64,000 nt of DNA from Nitrospinaceae bacterium UBA7883 (GTDB lineage Bacteria; Nitrospinota_A; UBA7883). The translations under genes and the position numbers were made by a program. The notes below the pieces were generated by a model. The model had not been told where the DNA came from and searched no databases. It saw nothing but the letters and a program-made list of their open reading frames with translations. Positions within the stretch are counted from its first letter, which is position 1. Each line of letters opens with the position of its first letter. This document shows, one piece after another, positions 27,098-36,296 of this stretch. Location of the stretch: the NCBI GenBank assembly GCA_002500605.1, contig DLRR01000012.1, positions 183,718-247,717 of the forward strand. Direction: 5' to 3'.

Positions 27098-28189
27098 TCA
27101 TACGTTAAACCTAAAGTGCGCCACGTCACCATCTTTCATAATGTAATCACGTCCCTCTATACGCATCAGTCCCTTTTCTTTTACTGCCTGTTCAGATCCT
27201 AATGTGACCAAATCATCAAAAGACATGATCTCAGCCTTGATAAAGCCTTTTTCAAAATCGGTATGTATTAAGCCAGCAGCCTGCGGAGCCTTTGATCCCT
27301 TTGAAATGGTCCACGCCCTTGTCTCTTGTGGACCCGTAGTGAGGTAGGTTATCAGACCTAACAACCTGTAACCTTCCCTAATAAAGTTATTCAGCCCTGG
27401 TTCTTTGAGACCTAGATGGGACAGAAACTCATGTTTGTCGTTGACATCTAGTTCTGATAGCTCAGATTCGATTTTACCACAGATCTTAACTGCGCTAGTG
27501 CCGTCGGAGTTGGCTAACTGTTCTACTGCTTTAATATGTTCTGATTCATCACTTAGCATTTCTTCGCTGACGTTACACACATAAATAAACGGCTTAGCAG
27601 TTAGCAAATGCAAATCACTGAACAACTTGAATTCAGTATCGGCTATAGCCATACTGGCCATTTTGCCCATTTCCATTGCTTCTTTAAGCGATTCACATCT
27701 ATTTAAAACCTCTAATTGTTTTTTATCGCCAGTTTTTATTAGCTTAGTAAACTGCTTTATCCTTTTGTCCAAAGTAGCCAAGTCTGATAACAGTAACTCT
27801 GTACGAACCACTTCTATATCTGAAACAGGGTCTATGTTACCAGCAACATGGGAAATATCACCGTCATCAAAACATCGAACAACATGAGCAATTGCATCAA
27901 CTTCACGGATATGTCCAAGAAACTTATTGCCTAACCCTTCACCCTTACTGGCACCTGAAACGAGCCCGGCAATATCCACTACCTCTAATGAAGTTGGAAT
28001 CACCTTTTTTGACTTAGACATCTTAGCTAGCTTGTTTAGTCTAGGGTCTGGTATAGGCACAATACCAACGTTGGGATCTATGGTGCAAAAGGGAAAGTTT
28101 TGTGCCTCAGCTCTAGCCGATGTAAGTGCATTAAATATAGTTGATTTACCAACGTTTGGTAGTCCTACGATGCCACAATTAAAACCCAT
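27098..28189 (-). CDS. ychF: Redox-regulated ATPase/GTPase YchF (Obg-like)
   Basis: The 363-residue product has GIVGLPNVGKSTIFNALTSA as P-loop at the N-terminus, a switch region with DIAGLVSGASKGEGLGNKF, a coiled-coil helical domain (about 120-190) and the C-terminal TGS domain (from about 280, TYLTTGPQETRAW). YchF is an ATPase that binds ribosomes. Length and domain order are normal. It stands alone on the minus strand. Confidence 0.96.
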   Translation of the reverse strand: MGFNCGIVGLPNVGKSTIFNALTSARAEAQNFPFCTIDPNVGIVPIPDPRLNKLAKMSKSKKVIPTSLEVVDIAGLVSGASKGEGLGNKFLGHIREVDAIAHVVRCFDDGDISHVAGNIDPVSDIEVVRTELLLSDLATLDKRIKQFTKLIKTGDKKQLEVLNRCESLKEAMEMGKMASMAIADTEFKLFSDLHLLTAKPFIYVCNVSEEMLSDESEHIKAVEQLANSDGTSAVKICGKIESELSELDVNDKHEFLSHLGLKEPGLNNFIREGYRLLGLITYLTTGPQETRAWTISKGSKAPQAAGLIHTDFEKGFIKAEIMSFDDLVTLGSEQAVKEKGLMRIEGRDYIMKDGDVAHFRFNV

Positions 28190-28273
28190 CTTTTATCCAA
28201 TACTTTATTTTTGGTCAATTAAGTGGAAAATGTTACAACAAACAGCAAAGTTAAATAAGTTTTTTTATTAAAT

Positions 28274-29197
28274 ATGAAAATAATGGTTTTAGCAGCAGGT
28301 CTCGGCAAAAGGCTACTGCCTCACTCTCATCAACTGCCCAAACCCTTGTTCCCCGTCCTAGATAAAACTTTGTTGCAGACCACTATAGAAACTGCTGTCT
28401 TGGCAAAACCAGAGTTAATCGTCATCAACACCTATCATTTAGCAGAAATGATTGAAAGGTATGTAGCATCAATGGATTTTGGAGTAAAAATAATTATCTC
28501 TCATGAGAATGAGATTATGGGTACGGCTGGTGGCATTAACTTTGCGCGCAAATGGTTAGACGGAAACGATTTTGCTGTTATAAATTCAGATATGATTATC
28601 GACGTGCCGTGGACACAACTGGTTGAATTCCACAAGCAGTATAATTCCACTTCCACATTAATGCTTCGTAAATTTACTGGTGACCTAAATTACAGCCCTC
28701 TTGCAATTAATAACCAAGGTCGTGTGACACGGCTAGCAAAAACTAAAAATCCAGACCACAACTCTGAGTCTTCGCCATTGATTTTTACCGGGGTGTCAAT
28801 ACTCTCACCAAAAATTTTTGATCTTATACCAAATGGAAGATATTCAGACATTGTAGGAGAAATATACTCCCCCATGGTGGAATCAAGTGGCCCTTTATTC
28901 GGATATGAGCATAATGGAATATGGAAGGATGCGGGTACTCTAAGAAATTATCACCGCATGATTATGGATGAATTGGGAAACAACAGATGCATAACATCGC
29001 ATAGTAAGTCCTCAAATATAATTGATCCAGTTTTCATACATTCTAACGCTACCTTAGAAAATGGTTGCTGCGTAGGACCAAGCGCAGCGATATATGAAGG
29101 AGCAACTATTAAGAATGGAGCAGTCGTAAAAAACAGCGTTGTAATGCCTGAATCTGTGGTAGAAAAGGGAGAGTCAATCGACGGAGTAATCCGCTAG
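28274..29197 (+). CDS. Sugar nucleotidyltransferase family protein
   Basis: The 307-residue product is a nucleotidyltransferase of the mannose-1-phosphate guanylyltransferase/glucose-1-phosphate thymidylyltransferase group. It has VLAAGLGKRLLPHSHQLPKP (nucleotide-binding G-x-G-x-R and Lys), NSDMIID, and GIWKDAGTLRNYHRM. The C-terminal part (about 235-307) is a hexapeptide-like left-handed repeat (for example NATLENGCCVGPSAAIYEGA). It is MurNAc-1-P uridylyltransferase-like or GMP-type; the sugar and nucleotide cannot be fixed from sequence. The stop sits 1 nt before the ABC permease stop on the other strand. Confidence 0.8.
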   Translation: MKIMVLAAGLGKRLLPHSHQLPKPLFPVLDKTLLQTTIETAVLAKPELIVINTYHLAEMIERYVASMDFGVKIIISHENEIMGTAGGINFARKWLDGNDFAVINSDMIIDVPWTQLVEFHKQYNSTSTLMLRKFTGDLNYSPLAINNQGRVTRLAKTKNPDHNSESSPLIFTGVSILSPKIFDLIPNGRYSDIVGEIYSPMVESSGPLFGYEHNGIWKDAGTLRNYHRMIMDELGNNRCITSHSKSSNIIDPVFIHSNATLENGCCVGPSAAIYEGATIKNGAVVKNSVVMPESVVEKGESIDGVIR

Positions 29198-29198
29198 A

Positions 29199-29963
29199 CT
29201 ACTTAATTAGCCTATTTCTTGTAATTTTTATTGCGGCAATAGTTAAACCAAGTGATAGAACAACCAATAGGCAGAATGAAAAGTATAATGGTGACGAAAC
29301 AATGCCATGGAAAAAGTACCGTAGTAGCGAAACGGATCCCGTGGCAGGCAATATTTGTGAAAACCATTGGAATGCCTCTGGGAAGTTATCCATCGGGAAG
29401 AACACGCCAGAAAGGAAAAACATTGGCGTAATAAACAAGGTAAAGTAGTAATTAAAAAAGTCATAACTAGGAGCGATGGAAGAACAACACAGGGCAGCTG
29501 CGGCAAAGATATACCCCGTCAACATAATGGTTAGTAATATTAATGGTAGGCTATAATCAGGAGTATATAGGCCAAACAGCGTCATTATTATCATCATGGT
29601 TGTTCCGGAAATCATGGACTTTGTCATACCCCACGTGATTTCTCCCATCACTAGTTCTGACAAAGAAACCGGGGTATTCAGAATGGAGTCAAAAGTGCGT
29701 TGGACAGTGAGACGAGTAAACGATCCGAAAGTGCACTCGAAAGTGGCTGAGTACATGGAACTAGTTATTATAAGACCTGGGGCTATATACTCTATGTACG
29801 ACAACCCTTCCATTTCAGTTATATAACTTCCAATGCCAAATCCCATTGCGAATAAATAGAGTACTGGTTCACCAATGTTTCCCACCAAGCTTGCCTTGTA
29901 AAAAGTTTTATAAACTGTAAAATTTCTTCGCCATACAGCAAACATACGATAGGTAATCATCAT
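29199..29963 (-). CDS. ABC-2 type permease (NodJ-like)
   Basis: The 254-residue protein has six hydrophobic segments typical of the ABC-2 exporter permeases and the sequence pattern of NodJ-like members (an opening FKASLVGNIGEPVLYLFAM-like region; IAPGLIITSSMYSATFE; DFFNYYFTLFITPMFFLSGVF). It would pair with the ATPase encoded just upstream, whose stop shares a base with this ATG (TAATG). The exported substrate is unknown. Confidence 0.88.
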   Translation of the reverse strand: MMITYRMFAVWRRNFTVYKTFYKASLVGNIGEPVLYLFAMGFGIGSYITEMEGLSYIEYIAPGLIITSSMYSATFECTFGSFTRLTVQRTFDSILNTPVSLSELVMGEITWGMTKSMISGTTMMIIMTLFGLYTPDYSLPLILLTIMLTGYIFAAAALCCSSIAPSYDFFNYYFTLFITPMFFLSGVFFPMDNFPEAFQWFSQILPATGSVSLLRYFFHGIVSSPLYFSFCLLVVLSLGLTIAAIKITRNRLIK

Positions 29964-30883
29964 TAAGGTCCACTCTTAAGTTGCCGACCAGTGGTCTTTA
30001 AAAACAGGTCTTCCAGGGTGGCCGGCCGACGACTAAGAGAGCTTATCTCATACTTCGCTAATTTCCCCAATACACTACTAGGATTTTTTGCATATATAAT
30101 GCACAAATCACCATCTATCTCATACCGCTCATTTATACTACCTAAAATCTTATCCGCGTTATCGGATATACTAAACTCAATAACCTCATTCCCAACATTC
30201 TCCTTCACTAACCCTGTTGGATTCCCAGTTAGCACAATTGAGCCTTGATCCATTATTGAGATTCTGTCACAGAGCTGGCTAGCTTCTTCCATGTAATGCG
30301 TGGTTAGTATCATGGACGCTCCTTGGGATTTCAGATCACGAAGTTTTTCCCATATCAGATGTCGAGCCTGAGGATCCAAACCGGAAGCCGGTTCATCAAG
30401 AATAAGAATTGTTGGACTGTTAATAAGCGCTCTCGCTATTACTAGCCTACGTCGCATACCACCAGATAATGAGTCTATTCTGGCTTTTTTACGTTCTTCC
30501 ATATGGAAAAACTTCAGTAGGCCTTCTCCAATGCTAATGGCCTTATTCCTTGGTATATCAAAGTACCCAGCATAAACCACTAAATTATCAATAACAGATA
30601 GGTCTTGATCAAGGCTATCATCCTGAGGTGCCACGCCGATAATAGCTTTTATATCCCGGTCATCTCGACCAACAAACATACCATTTACCGTTAGGCTTCC
30701 TGAAGTTATCGGCGAGACACATTGAATCATTCGCATGGTTGTTGTCTTCCCTGCACCATTTGGTCCTAGAAATCCATACAGCTCACCGCGCTTTATCCGA
30801 AAGTTAATACCACTTACAGCAGCTACACCGTTGTACAATTTACACAGAGATTGGGCCTCAACTATGTATGGTGACTGACACAT
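29963..30883 (-). CDS. ABC transporter ATPase (NodI-like)
   Basis: The 306-residue ATPase has Walker A GPNGAGKTT, signature LSGGMRRRLVIARAL, Walker B ILILDEPASGLDP and the switch His in ILTTHYMEEA. The C-terminal extension of about 90 residues resembles those of NodI-type exporters. Together with the downstream permease it makes an ABC-2 exporter. The pair is preceded by transaldolase 25 nt upstream in the same direction, so all three could be one transcript. Confidence 0.93.
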   Translation of the reverse strand: MCQSPYIVEAQSLCKLYNGVAAVSGINFRIKRGELYGFLGPNGAGKTTTMRMIQCVSPITSGSLTVNGMFVGRDDRDIKAIIGVAPQDDSLDQDLSVIDNLVVYAGYFDIPRNKAISIGEGLLKFFHMEERKKARIDSLSGGMRRRLVIARALINSPTILILDEPASGLDPQARHLIWEKLRDLKSQGASMILTTHYMEEASQLCDRISIMDQGSIVLTGNPTGLVKENVGNEVIEFSISDNADKILGSINERYEIDGDLCIIYAKNPSSVLGKLAKYEISSLSRRPATLEDLFLKTTGRQLKSGP

Positions 30884-30908
30884 ACAGTTATTTTAATTAT
30901 AGAACTGT

Positions 30909-31553
30909 TTATTTTGGCACCTTTTCCCAATCATCCAAAAATCGCTTTATGCCTATATCAGTAAGAGGGTGTTCTGTGAGCTGTTTAACTACAGCTGGTG
31001 GTATAGTGGCCACATCAGCACCCATACGAGCTGCTTCCACTACATGCAAGGGATGCCGGATTGAAGCAACTATTACTTCTGTTTCGTAACCATATTCATC
31101 GTATATATCTATAATCTGCTCCACGAGCTCCATTCCATCATGTGAAATATCGTCAAGCCTTCCAACAAACGGGGAAACATAGGTAGCCCCTGCCTTAGCA
31201 GCTAACAAAGCCTGAGCTGCTGAAAAAATCAAAGTCACATTGGTAGATATGCTTTCTGCTGTTAACGTTTTAACAGCCTTAAGTCCATTAATTGTCATAG
31301 GAATTTTTACAACAATGTTCTCGTGGATTTTTGCTAATTCCCTCGCCTCTAGCAATAGGTCGTCCAGCTCAAGAGATACTGCCTCAGCGCTTATTGGCCC
31401 ATTAACCTCAGCTACAATTTCCTTGATGACAGTTATGAAATCCTTCCCAGTTTTTGCTACCAAAGACGGGTTTGTGGTGACACCATCTATTACCCCTAGT
31501 AAGTTTGCTTCTATAACCTCGTTAATGTCTGCTGTATCAATGAATATTTTCAT
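30909..31553 (-). CDS. Transaldolase (TalC/MipB type)
   Basis: The 214-residue protein is a small-form transaldolase or fructose-6-phosphate aldolase: MKIFIDTADINEVIEA at the start, the Schiff-base Lys in IVVKIPMTINGLKAV, and VSPFVGRLDDISHDG. It links the pentose phosphate pathway and glycolysis by moving dihydroxyacetone units. The ATG is preceded by GGAG. No other pentose phosphate genes are nearby. Confidence 0.92.
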   Translation of the reverse strand: MKIFIDTADINEVIEANLLGVIDGVTTNPSLVAKTGKDFITVIKEIVAEVNGPISAEAVSLELDDLLLEARELAKIHENIVVKIPMTINGLKAVKTLTAESISTNVTLIFSAAQALLAAKAGATYVSPFVGRLDDISHDGMELVEQIIDIYDEYGYETEVIVASIRHPLHVVEAARMGADVATIPPAVVKQLTEHPLTDIGIKRFLDDWEKVPK

Positions 31554-31576
31554 TGGATATTATCTCCGTCAAAAGG

Positions 31577-31595
31577 TAATTCATTTCATGAATTA
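31577..31595. promoter_or_regulatory. Inverted repeat upstream of transaldolase
   Basis: TAATTCAT (31577-31584) and ATGAATTA (31588-31595) are perfect inverted arms around TTC, starting 24 nt upstream of the transaldolase ATG. This position suits an operator or leader hairpin. No known regulator motif is recognised. Confidence 0.3.
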
Positions 31596-31642
31596 TTATT
31601 AAAGCTTCTTTTATCACCTGTTTATCTGATCAATCAACTTAG

Positions 31643-31658
31643 GAGCTTTTTAAAGCTC
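31643..31658. promoter_or_regulatory. Near-palindrome upstream of nfeD
   Basis: GAGCTTTTTAAAGCTC (31643-31658) is a perfect 7+7 inverted repeat with a 2 nt centre, about 30 nt upstream of the nfeD ATG and between divergent genes. It could be a transcription factor site. No function can be assigned. Confidence 0.3.
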
Positions 31659-31687
31659 ATGAGGCAAGAATATTGTAAAATAAAATC

Positions 31688-32998
31688 ATGAAAGTTAATA
31701 ATACAATCATAAAACAAGTTTACTTCCTAATTGCTCTTATTTTTTCCTTAAGTGTACTTAGCGCCTCAGCTACTGAAAAGTCAGCACTTACAATTGCCAT
31801 CGATGGGGCAATAACCCCTGTAGTGGCCGAGTATGTAACCGATACTATAAAGATGGCTGATACTGACACTTCTGTAAAGCTAATTGTAATAGAAATAGAT
31901 ACGCCTGGAGGCTTGGACACATCCATGCGCCAGATAGTGAAAGGAATACAGGCATCAAAAAAAGCAATAGTAGTATTTGTTTCTCCTAGTGGATCAAGGG
32001 CGGCTTCAGCTGGAGCCTTTATAACCATCGCCGCACACGTGGCTGCAATGGCCCCAGGAACGAACATAGGCTCGGCCTCGCCAGTAAATATGGGCAAAGA
32101 AATGGGAAAAACAATGGAAAACAAGGTGACTAATGATGCCGCAGCCTATATGCGATCTCTCGCTACATTACGCACTAGAAATCCAGATATCGCGGAAAAG
32201 TTTGTACGAGAGGCTTACAACTTACCAGCAAAGGAAGCCTTAGAAAGAAATGTGATCGACCTAGTGGCAAAAAACATCCCAGATCTTCTAAAACAAATTA
32301 ATGGGAAAAAAATAAAAACTGCTACAGGTGAAAAAGTATTAAGCACTGATGGTATAGCTCTACGACAACACAATATGCATTGGCGACAGAAAATTTTCGG
32401 TGTCTTGGCCGATCCAAATGTGGCTTATATGTTAATGATGCTAGGATTTTACGGCCTTTTCTTCGAACTATCTAACCCTGGCTCTGTGTTTCCTGGTGTA
32501 GTTGGTGCAATCAGTTTGATTTTAGGTCTTTATTCCCTACAAGCCTTACCCATAAACTATTCGGGCTTTCTTTTGATTGTTCTGGCTTTGGTTCTTTTCC
32601 TTTTAGAAATCAAAGTGCCTAGTTATGGAATACTAACGATCGGGGGAGTTGGGTCACTTATTATTGGTTCGATGATGCTTGTCGACTCTCCGGCCGACTA
32701 TCTAAAAATTAGTTTTTCTTTAATTGCCAGCACTGCTTTTGTAACAGGAGCATTCTTTTTCTTCATCATCGTGGCAGCACTAAAAATACAGACAAAAAAA
32801 ACAAAAACGGGTCGAGAAGGGCTGCTTGGGGCAAAAGGCGTTGCTGAAACCACTCTTAGTTCAAGCAACTATGGAAAAGCCTTTGTTATGGGCGAACTCT
32901 GGGATGCAAAAACTGAAGAAGGCACAATTAAAGAGGGTGTTGAGGTTGAGGTGTTATCTGCAGATGGCTTAAAGCTAACAGTAAAGGAGAAAACCTAG
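31688..32998 (+). CDS. NfeD-like membrane serine protease
   Basis: The 436-residue protein starts with a signal segment (about 10-27), followed by a ClpP/SppA-like protease domain (about 30-215) with the nucleophile Ser in SRAASAGAFI and a supporting AYMRSLATLRTRN segment. Four to five hydrophobic helices span about 243-365. A C-terminal OB-fold (about 375-436) closes the protein. It resembles the archaeal NfeD/STOMP-associated protease 1510-N family, which cleaves the partner stomatin tail. No stomatin gene lies beside it. The function in bacteria is uncertain. Confidence 0.88.
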   Translation: MKVNNTIIKQVYFLIALIFSLSVLSASATEKSALTIAIDGAITPVVAEYVTDTIKMADTDTSVKLIVIEIDTPGGLDTSMRQIVKGIQASKKAIVVFVSPSGSRAASAGAFITIAAHVAAMAPGTNIGSASPVNMGKEMGKTMENKVTNDAAAYMRSLATLRTRNPDIAEKFVREAYNLPAKEALERNVIDLVAKNIPDLLKQINGKKIKTATGEKVLSTDGIALRQHNMHWRQKIFGVLADPNVAYMLMMLGFYGLFFELSNPGSVFPGVVGAISLILGLYSLQALPINYSGFLLIVLALVLFLLEIKVPSYGILTIGGVGSLIIGSMMLVDSPADYLKISFSLIASTAFVTGAFFFFIIVAALKIQTKKTKTGREGLLGAKGVAETTLSSSNYGKAFVMGELWDAKTEEGTIKEGVEVEVLSADGLKLTVKEKT

Positions 32999-33097
32999 TT
33001 GTACCAGGCAAGGAGTGCTATCTAGAACTGCCCAACAACATGAAATGAATACAAAGCGCAATTTGCTAGCTAAACAATCTGTATCAATGAAAACTGC

Positions 33098-33514
33098 TTA
33101 AGACTGATCTTCTTCTGCCACCAAACGCCGAACCCGTCTTTTAGGAGCAGCTGATAGGTCTCTGTCTACCAACTCGATCTGCGCCATCGGGGCGTTATCA
33201 CCTGCCCTGTTTCCAAGTTTATAGATTCTAGTGTAACCGCCTGCTCTATCTTTGTAGCGTTCTGCTAGATCACTGAAAAGCTTATGTACAACACCTTTTG
33301 TCCTAATATAACCTAAAGCTCGCCTTCGACTGGGCAGATCCCCCTTCTTTCCCAATGTAATAGTTCTGTCAATTATTCCGCGAAGTTCCTTAGCCTTAGT
33401 CAAGGTCGTTGTAATTTTCTCGTATTGAAGCAAGGATGAAGCCATATTACGGAATAACGCTTTGCGGTGCGAACTATTACGTCCAAACTTTCTATTGTTC
33501 TTTAAATGCCGCAT
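33098..33514 (-). CDS. rplQ: Ribosomal protein L17
   Basis: The 138-residue protein starts MRHLKNNRKFGRNSSHRKAL and has the L17 fold with KELRGIIDRTITLGKKGDLP; the C-terminal tail ends with a basic-acidic stretch (RRVRRLVAEEDQS). It is last in the ribosomal block, 31 nt after rpoA. No strong terminator hairpin follows before the nfeD stop, which is about 100 nt away. Confidence 0.97.
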   Translation of the reverse strand: MRHLKNNRKFGRNSSHRKALFRNMASSLLQYEKITTTLTKAKELRGIIDRTITLGKKGDLPSRRRALGYIRTKGVVHKLFSDLAERYKDRAGGYTRIYKLGNRAGDNAPMAQIELVDRDLSAAPKRRVRRLVAEEDQS

Positions 33515-33544
33515 TAGGCAGACTCTCTTTTGATCCTTTGACCT

Positions 33545-34603
33545 TTATATATTACTGCTAACCAATCCATTTTCGATTAGCTCCAGTTCTTCTTTGTATA
33601 GTTCAACGTTCATACCCAATGATAGTCCCATCTCCTCTAGTATTTCCTTAATTTCATTCAAGGACTTACGGCCAAAATTACGAGTCTTGAGCATTTCGTT
33701 GTCTGTTTTCTGGACAAGGTCAATAATGGTTTTTATATTGGCATTTTTTAGGCAGTTGTAAGACCGGACTGAAAGCTCCAACTCCTCTACGCTCTTTTTG
33801 AGATTTACGGCTATTTTTAGTTTTTCTTCGTTTACTTTCTGTGTCTGTGGTTCCTCTTCCTCTTCAGAGCTTATAAACAGCTGCAGGTGATCTTTCAGGT
33901 TCTTTGCTGCTTGAGCTAATGCGTCTTCCGGCTTAACTGAGCCATCAGTATGTATTTCTAAAATTAAACTATCGAATTCAGAGGATTGCTCAACCCTTGT
34001 TTTTTCAATATTAAAGCTTACTTTCGTAACTGGAGAAAAAGCTGCATCAATAGGTATCATAGAAATATCCCTGTCCGGGTCTTCATTCATCTCCGCTGGT
34101 CTGTAGCCACGGCCCGAACACACAATCATTTCTGCTTGCAAAGATACCCTGTCATCCGTAAGTGTTGCTATAGGCAGGCCAGGATTTAAGATCTCCACGT
34201 CAGGTGGAGTTTCGATACTTGCTGCTGTAAAAGCGCCTTTACCAGAAATATTTAGTTTAATAACCTTATCTTCATCGCCATTTTTCCTTAGAACAAGGCG
34301 TTTTATATTAAGTATAATATCAGACACATCCTCAACCACCCCGTCAATTGTTGAAAACTCGTGGTCGATGCCCTCAAACTTTACTGCTACAACAGCACTG
34401 CCCACGATAGACGATAAAAGTAGACGGCGAAGTGCGTTTCCAATGGTCACCCCAAATCCCCTATCAAAAGGCTCAGCTGTAAACATCGCAAATTCTTCAG
34501 TTTGCGACTTTGAGTCAACTTCAAGCTTCTTTGGCTTTGTAAGTCCCTTCCAGGACACTTTTGTCATTCCACCGCTTAGCAGTTCCATATTCATGTTTTC
34601 CAT
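33545..34603 (-). CDS. rpoA: RNA polymerase alpha subunit
   Basis: The 352-residue protein has the N-terminal dimerisation domain (ETLAEP-like FDRGFGVTIGNALRRLLLSS near 50-65), a flexible linker with an acidic run (SSEEEEEP), and the C-terminal domain with helix-hairpin-helix motifs (LSVRSYNCLKNANIKTIIDL, NFGRKSLNEIKEILEEMGLS). The linker is a little longer than in E. coli. It sits between rpsD and rplQ as in most bacteria. Confidence 0.97.
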   Translation of the reverse strand: MENMNMELLSGGMTKVSWKGLTKPKKLEVDSKSQTEEFAMFTAEPFDRGFGVTIGNALRRLLLSSIVGSAVVAVKFEGIDHEFSTIDGVVEDVSDIILNIKRLVLRKNGDEDKVIKLNISGKGAFTAASIETPPDVEILNPGLPIATLTDDRVSLQAEMIVCSGRGYRPAEMNEDPDRDISMIPIDAAFSPVTKVSFNIEKTRVEQSSEFDSLILEIHTDGSVKPEDALAQAAKNLKDHLQLFISSEEEEEPQTQKVNEEKLKIAVNLKKSVEELELSVRSYNCLKNANIKTIIDLVQKTDNEMLKTRNFGRKSLNEIKEILEEMGLSLGMNVELYKEELELIENGLVSSNI

Positions 34604-34610
34604 ATGTTAT

Positions 34611-35237
34611 TTACTTGGAGTATAGTTCTATGATTAGTTGTTCATTGATAGGGGTGGAAATACTATCCCTAGTAGGCATATTTACCACCGTGCCTTGCAA
34701 ATTCTTTCTGTCTAGATCTAACCAATCTGGTATTTGACCATCAGACCTCATTTCTACTGACTCAGTTATAACATCCTTATTCCTACTATTTTCTCGTACT
34801 CTGATGATGTCACCTTGTGAGACTTGAAAAGAAGGTATATTCACCCTACTACCATTAACTTCAAAATGATTATGTCTTATAAGCTGACGTGATTGCCATC
34901 GACTAGATGCAAGCCCCAACTTCAAAACAACACTATCAAACCTAGTTTCAAGAAACATGAGAAGGTTTTCCCCAGTTACACCTTGTTTTCTACCGGCTTT
35001 ACGAAAATAGGTTCGAAATGGCTTCTCCAACACACCGTACATTCGCTTTACCTTCTGCTTTTCACGGAGTTGCATTCCATACTCTTTCATCTTAACACGC
35101 CGCTGTCCATGAACCCCTGGAGGATAATTTCTCCTTTCCAAAGCGCATTTTGTTGACAAACATCTCTCCCCTTTAAGGAAGAGCTTTTCGCCCTCGCGAC
35201 GGCACAGTCTACACACGGAGCCACAATATCTAGCCAA
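34611..35237 (-). CDS. rpsD: Ribosomal protein S4, zinc type
   Basis: The 208-residue protein starts MARYCGSVCRLCRREGEK. Cys9, Cys12, Cys26 and Cys31 make a zinc-binding N-terminus, and the S4 RNA-binding domain shows LDSVVLKLG-type residues around FDSVVLKLGLASSRWQSRQL. The start codon is TTG (complement of 35235-35237) with GGGAGG about 9 nt upstream, which fits the family start. It primes assembly of the small subunit body. Confidence 0.97.
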   Translation of the reverse strand: MARYCGSVCRLCRREGEKLFLKGERCLSTKCALERRNYPPGVHGQRRVKMKEYGMQLREKQKVKRMYGVLEKPFRTYFRKAGRKQGVTGENLLMFLETRFDSVVLKLGLASSRWQSRQLIRHNHFEVNGSRVNIPSFQVSQGDIIRVRENSRNKDVITESVEMRSDGQIPDWLDLDRKNLQGTVVNMPTRDSISTPINEQLIIELYSK

Positions 35238-35271
35238 TACTAAAAACCTCCCAACTCGTAAAAAAATTCAC

Positions 35272-35658
35272 CTACACCCTACGTCTTTTCGGAGGACGGC
35301 ACCCATTGTGCGGGATAGGTGTAACATCCTTGATAAGGTCTACTTCCAAACCAGCAGCATGAAGTGCTCTAACAGCGGCCTCCCTGCCAGCACCTGGGCC
35401 ATTGATGTAAACTTCAACTTTTCTCATGCCCATATCTACCGCTTTTTTTGCAGCTACCTCGGCTGCCGTTTGAGCGGCAAATGGAGTGCTTTTACGTGAT
35501 CCCTTAAACCCTTGGTTTCCGGCCGATGACCAAGCTACGGTATTTCCCGAAGGATCTGTAAGGGTAATTATTGTATTATTGAAGGTGGACCTGATGTGTG
35601 CAACACCATTAGCGCCAACTTTTTTATCTTTTTTCTTTACCGGTTTTCTATCAACCAT
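35272..35658 (-). CDS. rpsK: Ribosomal protein S11
   Basis: The 128-residue protein has GVAHIRSTFNNTIITLTDP, a loop WSSAGNQGFKGSRKSTPFAA and the C-terminal NGCRPPKRRRV. It belongs to the platform of the 30S subunit near the mRNA exit. The gene is 16 nt downstream of rpsM in the operon. Confidence 0.97.
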   Translation of the reverse strand: MVDRKPVKKKDKKVGANGVAHIRSTFNNTIITLTDPSGNTVAWSSAGNQGFKGSRKSTPFAAQTAAEVAAKKAVDMGMRKVEVYINGPGAGREAAVRALHAAGLEVDLIKDVTPIPHNGCRPPKRRRV

Positions 35659-35674
35659 CTTTCCTAATTTCTCC

Positions 35675-36058
35675 CTATTTTTTCAGTTCCTTACGTCGAC
35701 CCGAACCCGCCGTTTTACGTGGTCCTTTTCGAGTTCTAGCATTTGTAATAGTTCTCTGTCCACGTACTGGAAGCCCCTTACGATGTCGTAATCCACGGTA
35801 ACATCCAATATCCATTAGACGTTTAATGGCAAACTGTATTTCTCTTCGCAGATCACCTTCAATTTGATGCTCTTTTTCAATAACATTCCTTAGCCGTGTA
35901 ATATCTGCATCGGTAAGGTCACGAACTCTAATGTCAGGGTTTACATTAGATTTAGAAAGTATTTTCTTGGAAGTAGTAAAACCTATACCATAAATATATG
36001 TTAGAGCAGTTTCTATTCTCTTATTGTTTGGTATATCAATACCAGCTATTCGTGCCAT
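35675..36058 (-). CDS. rpsM: Ribosomal protein S13
   Basis: The 127-residue protein begins MARIAGIDIPNNKRIETALT, contains TYIYGIGFTTSKKIL and the basic C-terminal tail with GQRTITNARTRKGPRKT that reaches the tRNA sites. Length is normal. It follows rpmJ by 17 nt. Confidence 0.97.
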   Translation of the reverse strand: MARIAGIDIPNNKRIETALTYIYGIGFTTSKKILSKSNVNPDIRVRDLTDADITRLRNVIEKEHQIEGDLRREIQFAIKRLMDIGCYRGLRHRKGLPVRGQRTITNARTRKGPRKTAGSGRRKELKK

Positions 36059-36075
36059 TTATTTACCCGTTACAT

Positions 36076-36189
36076 TTATCCCTGACGTTGTTTGTGTTTT
36101 GGATTTTCGCATATAACCCTTGCCACACCTGCTCTTCTTATCACTTTGCATTTATCACACATGGGCTTAACAGAAGCACGAACTTTCAT
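36076..36189 (-). CDS. rpmJ: Ribosomal protein L36
   Basis: A short gene between map and rpsM. Reading the minus strand from the ATG at 36187-36189 gives MKVRASVKPMCDKCKVIRRA and then GVARVICENPKHKQRQG, 37 residues, ending at TAA. Cys11, Cys14, Cys27 and His32 form the zinc site of the C-type L36. Its place before rpsM is the normal one. infA, often found just upstream, does not fit in the remaining 107 nt before map. Confidence 0.97.
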   Translation of the reverse strand: MKVRASVKPMCDKCKVIRRAGVARVICENPKHKQRQG

Positions 36190-36296
36190 CTTTTGAAGCC
36201 TTCCACAACGGAATGAAAAATTTGGAAGTCAGCATTATATCAAAATAAACCGCAGTGCCAATACCAAATTTCATGATAATTAAAATAAAATCTTAC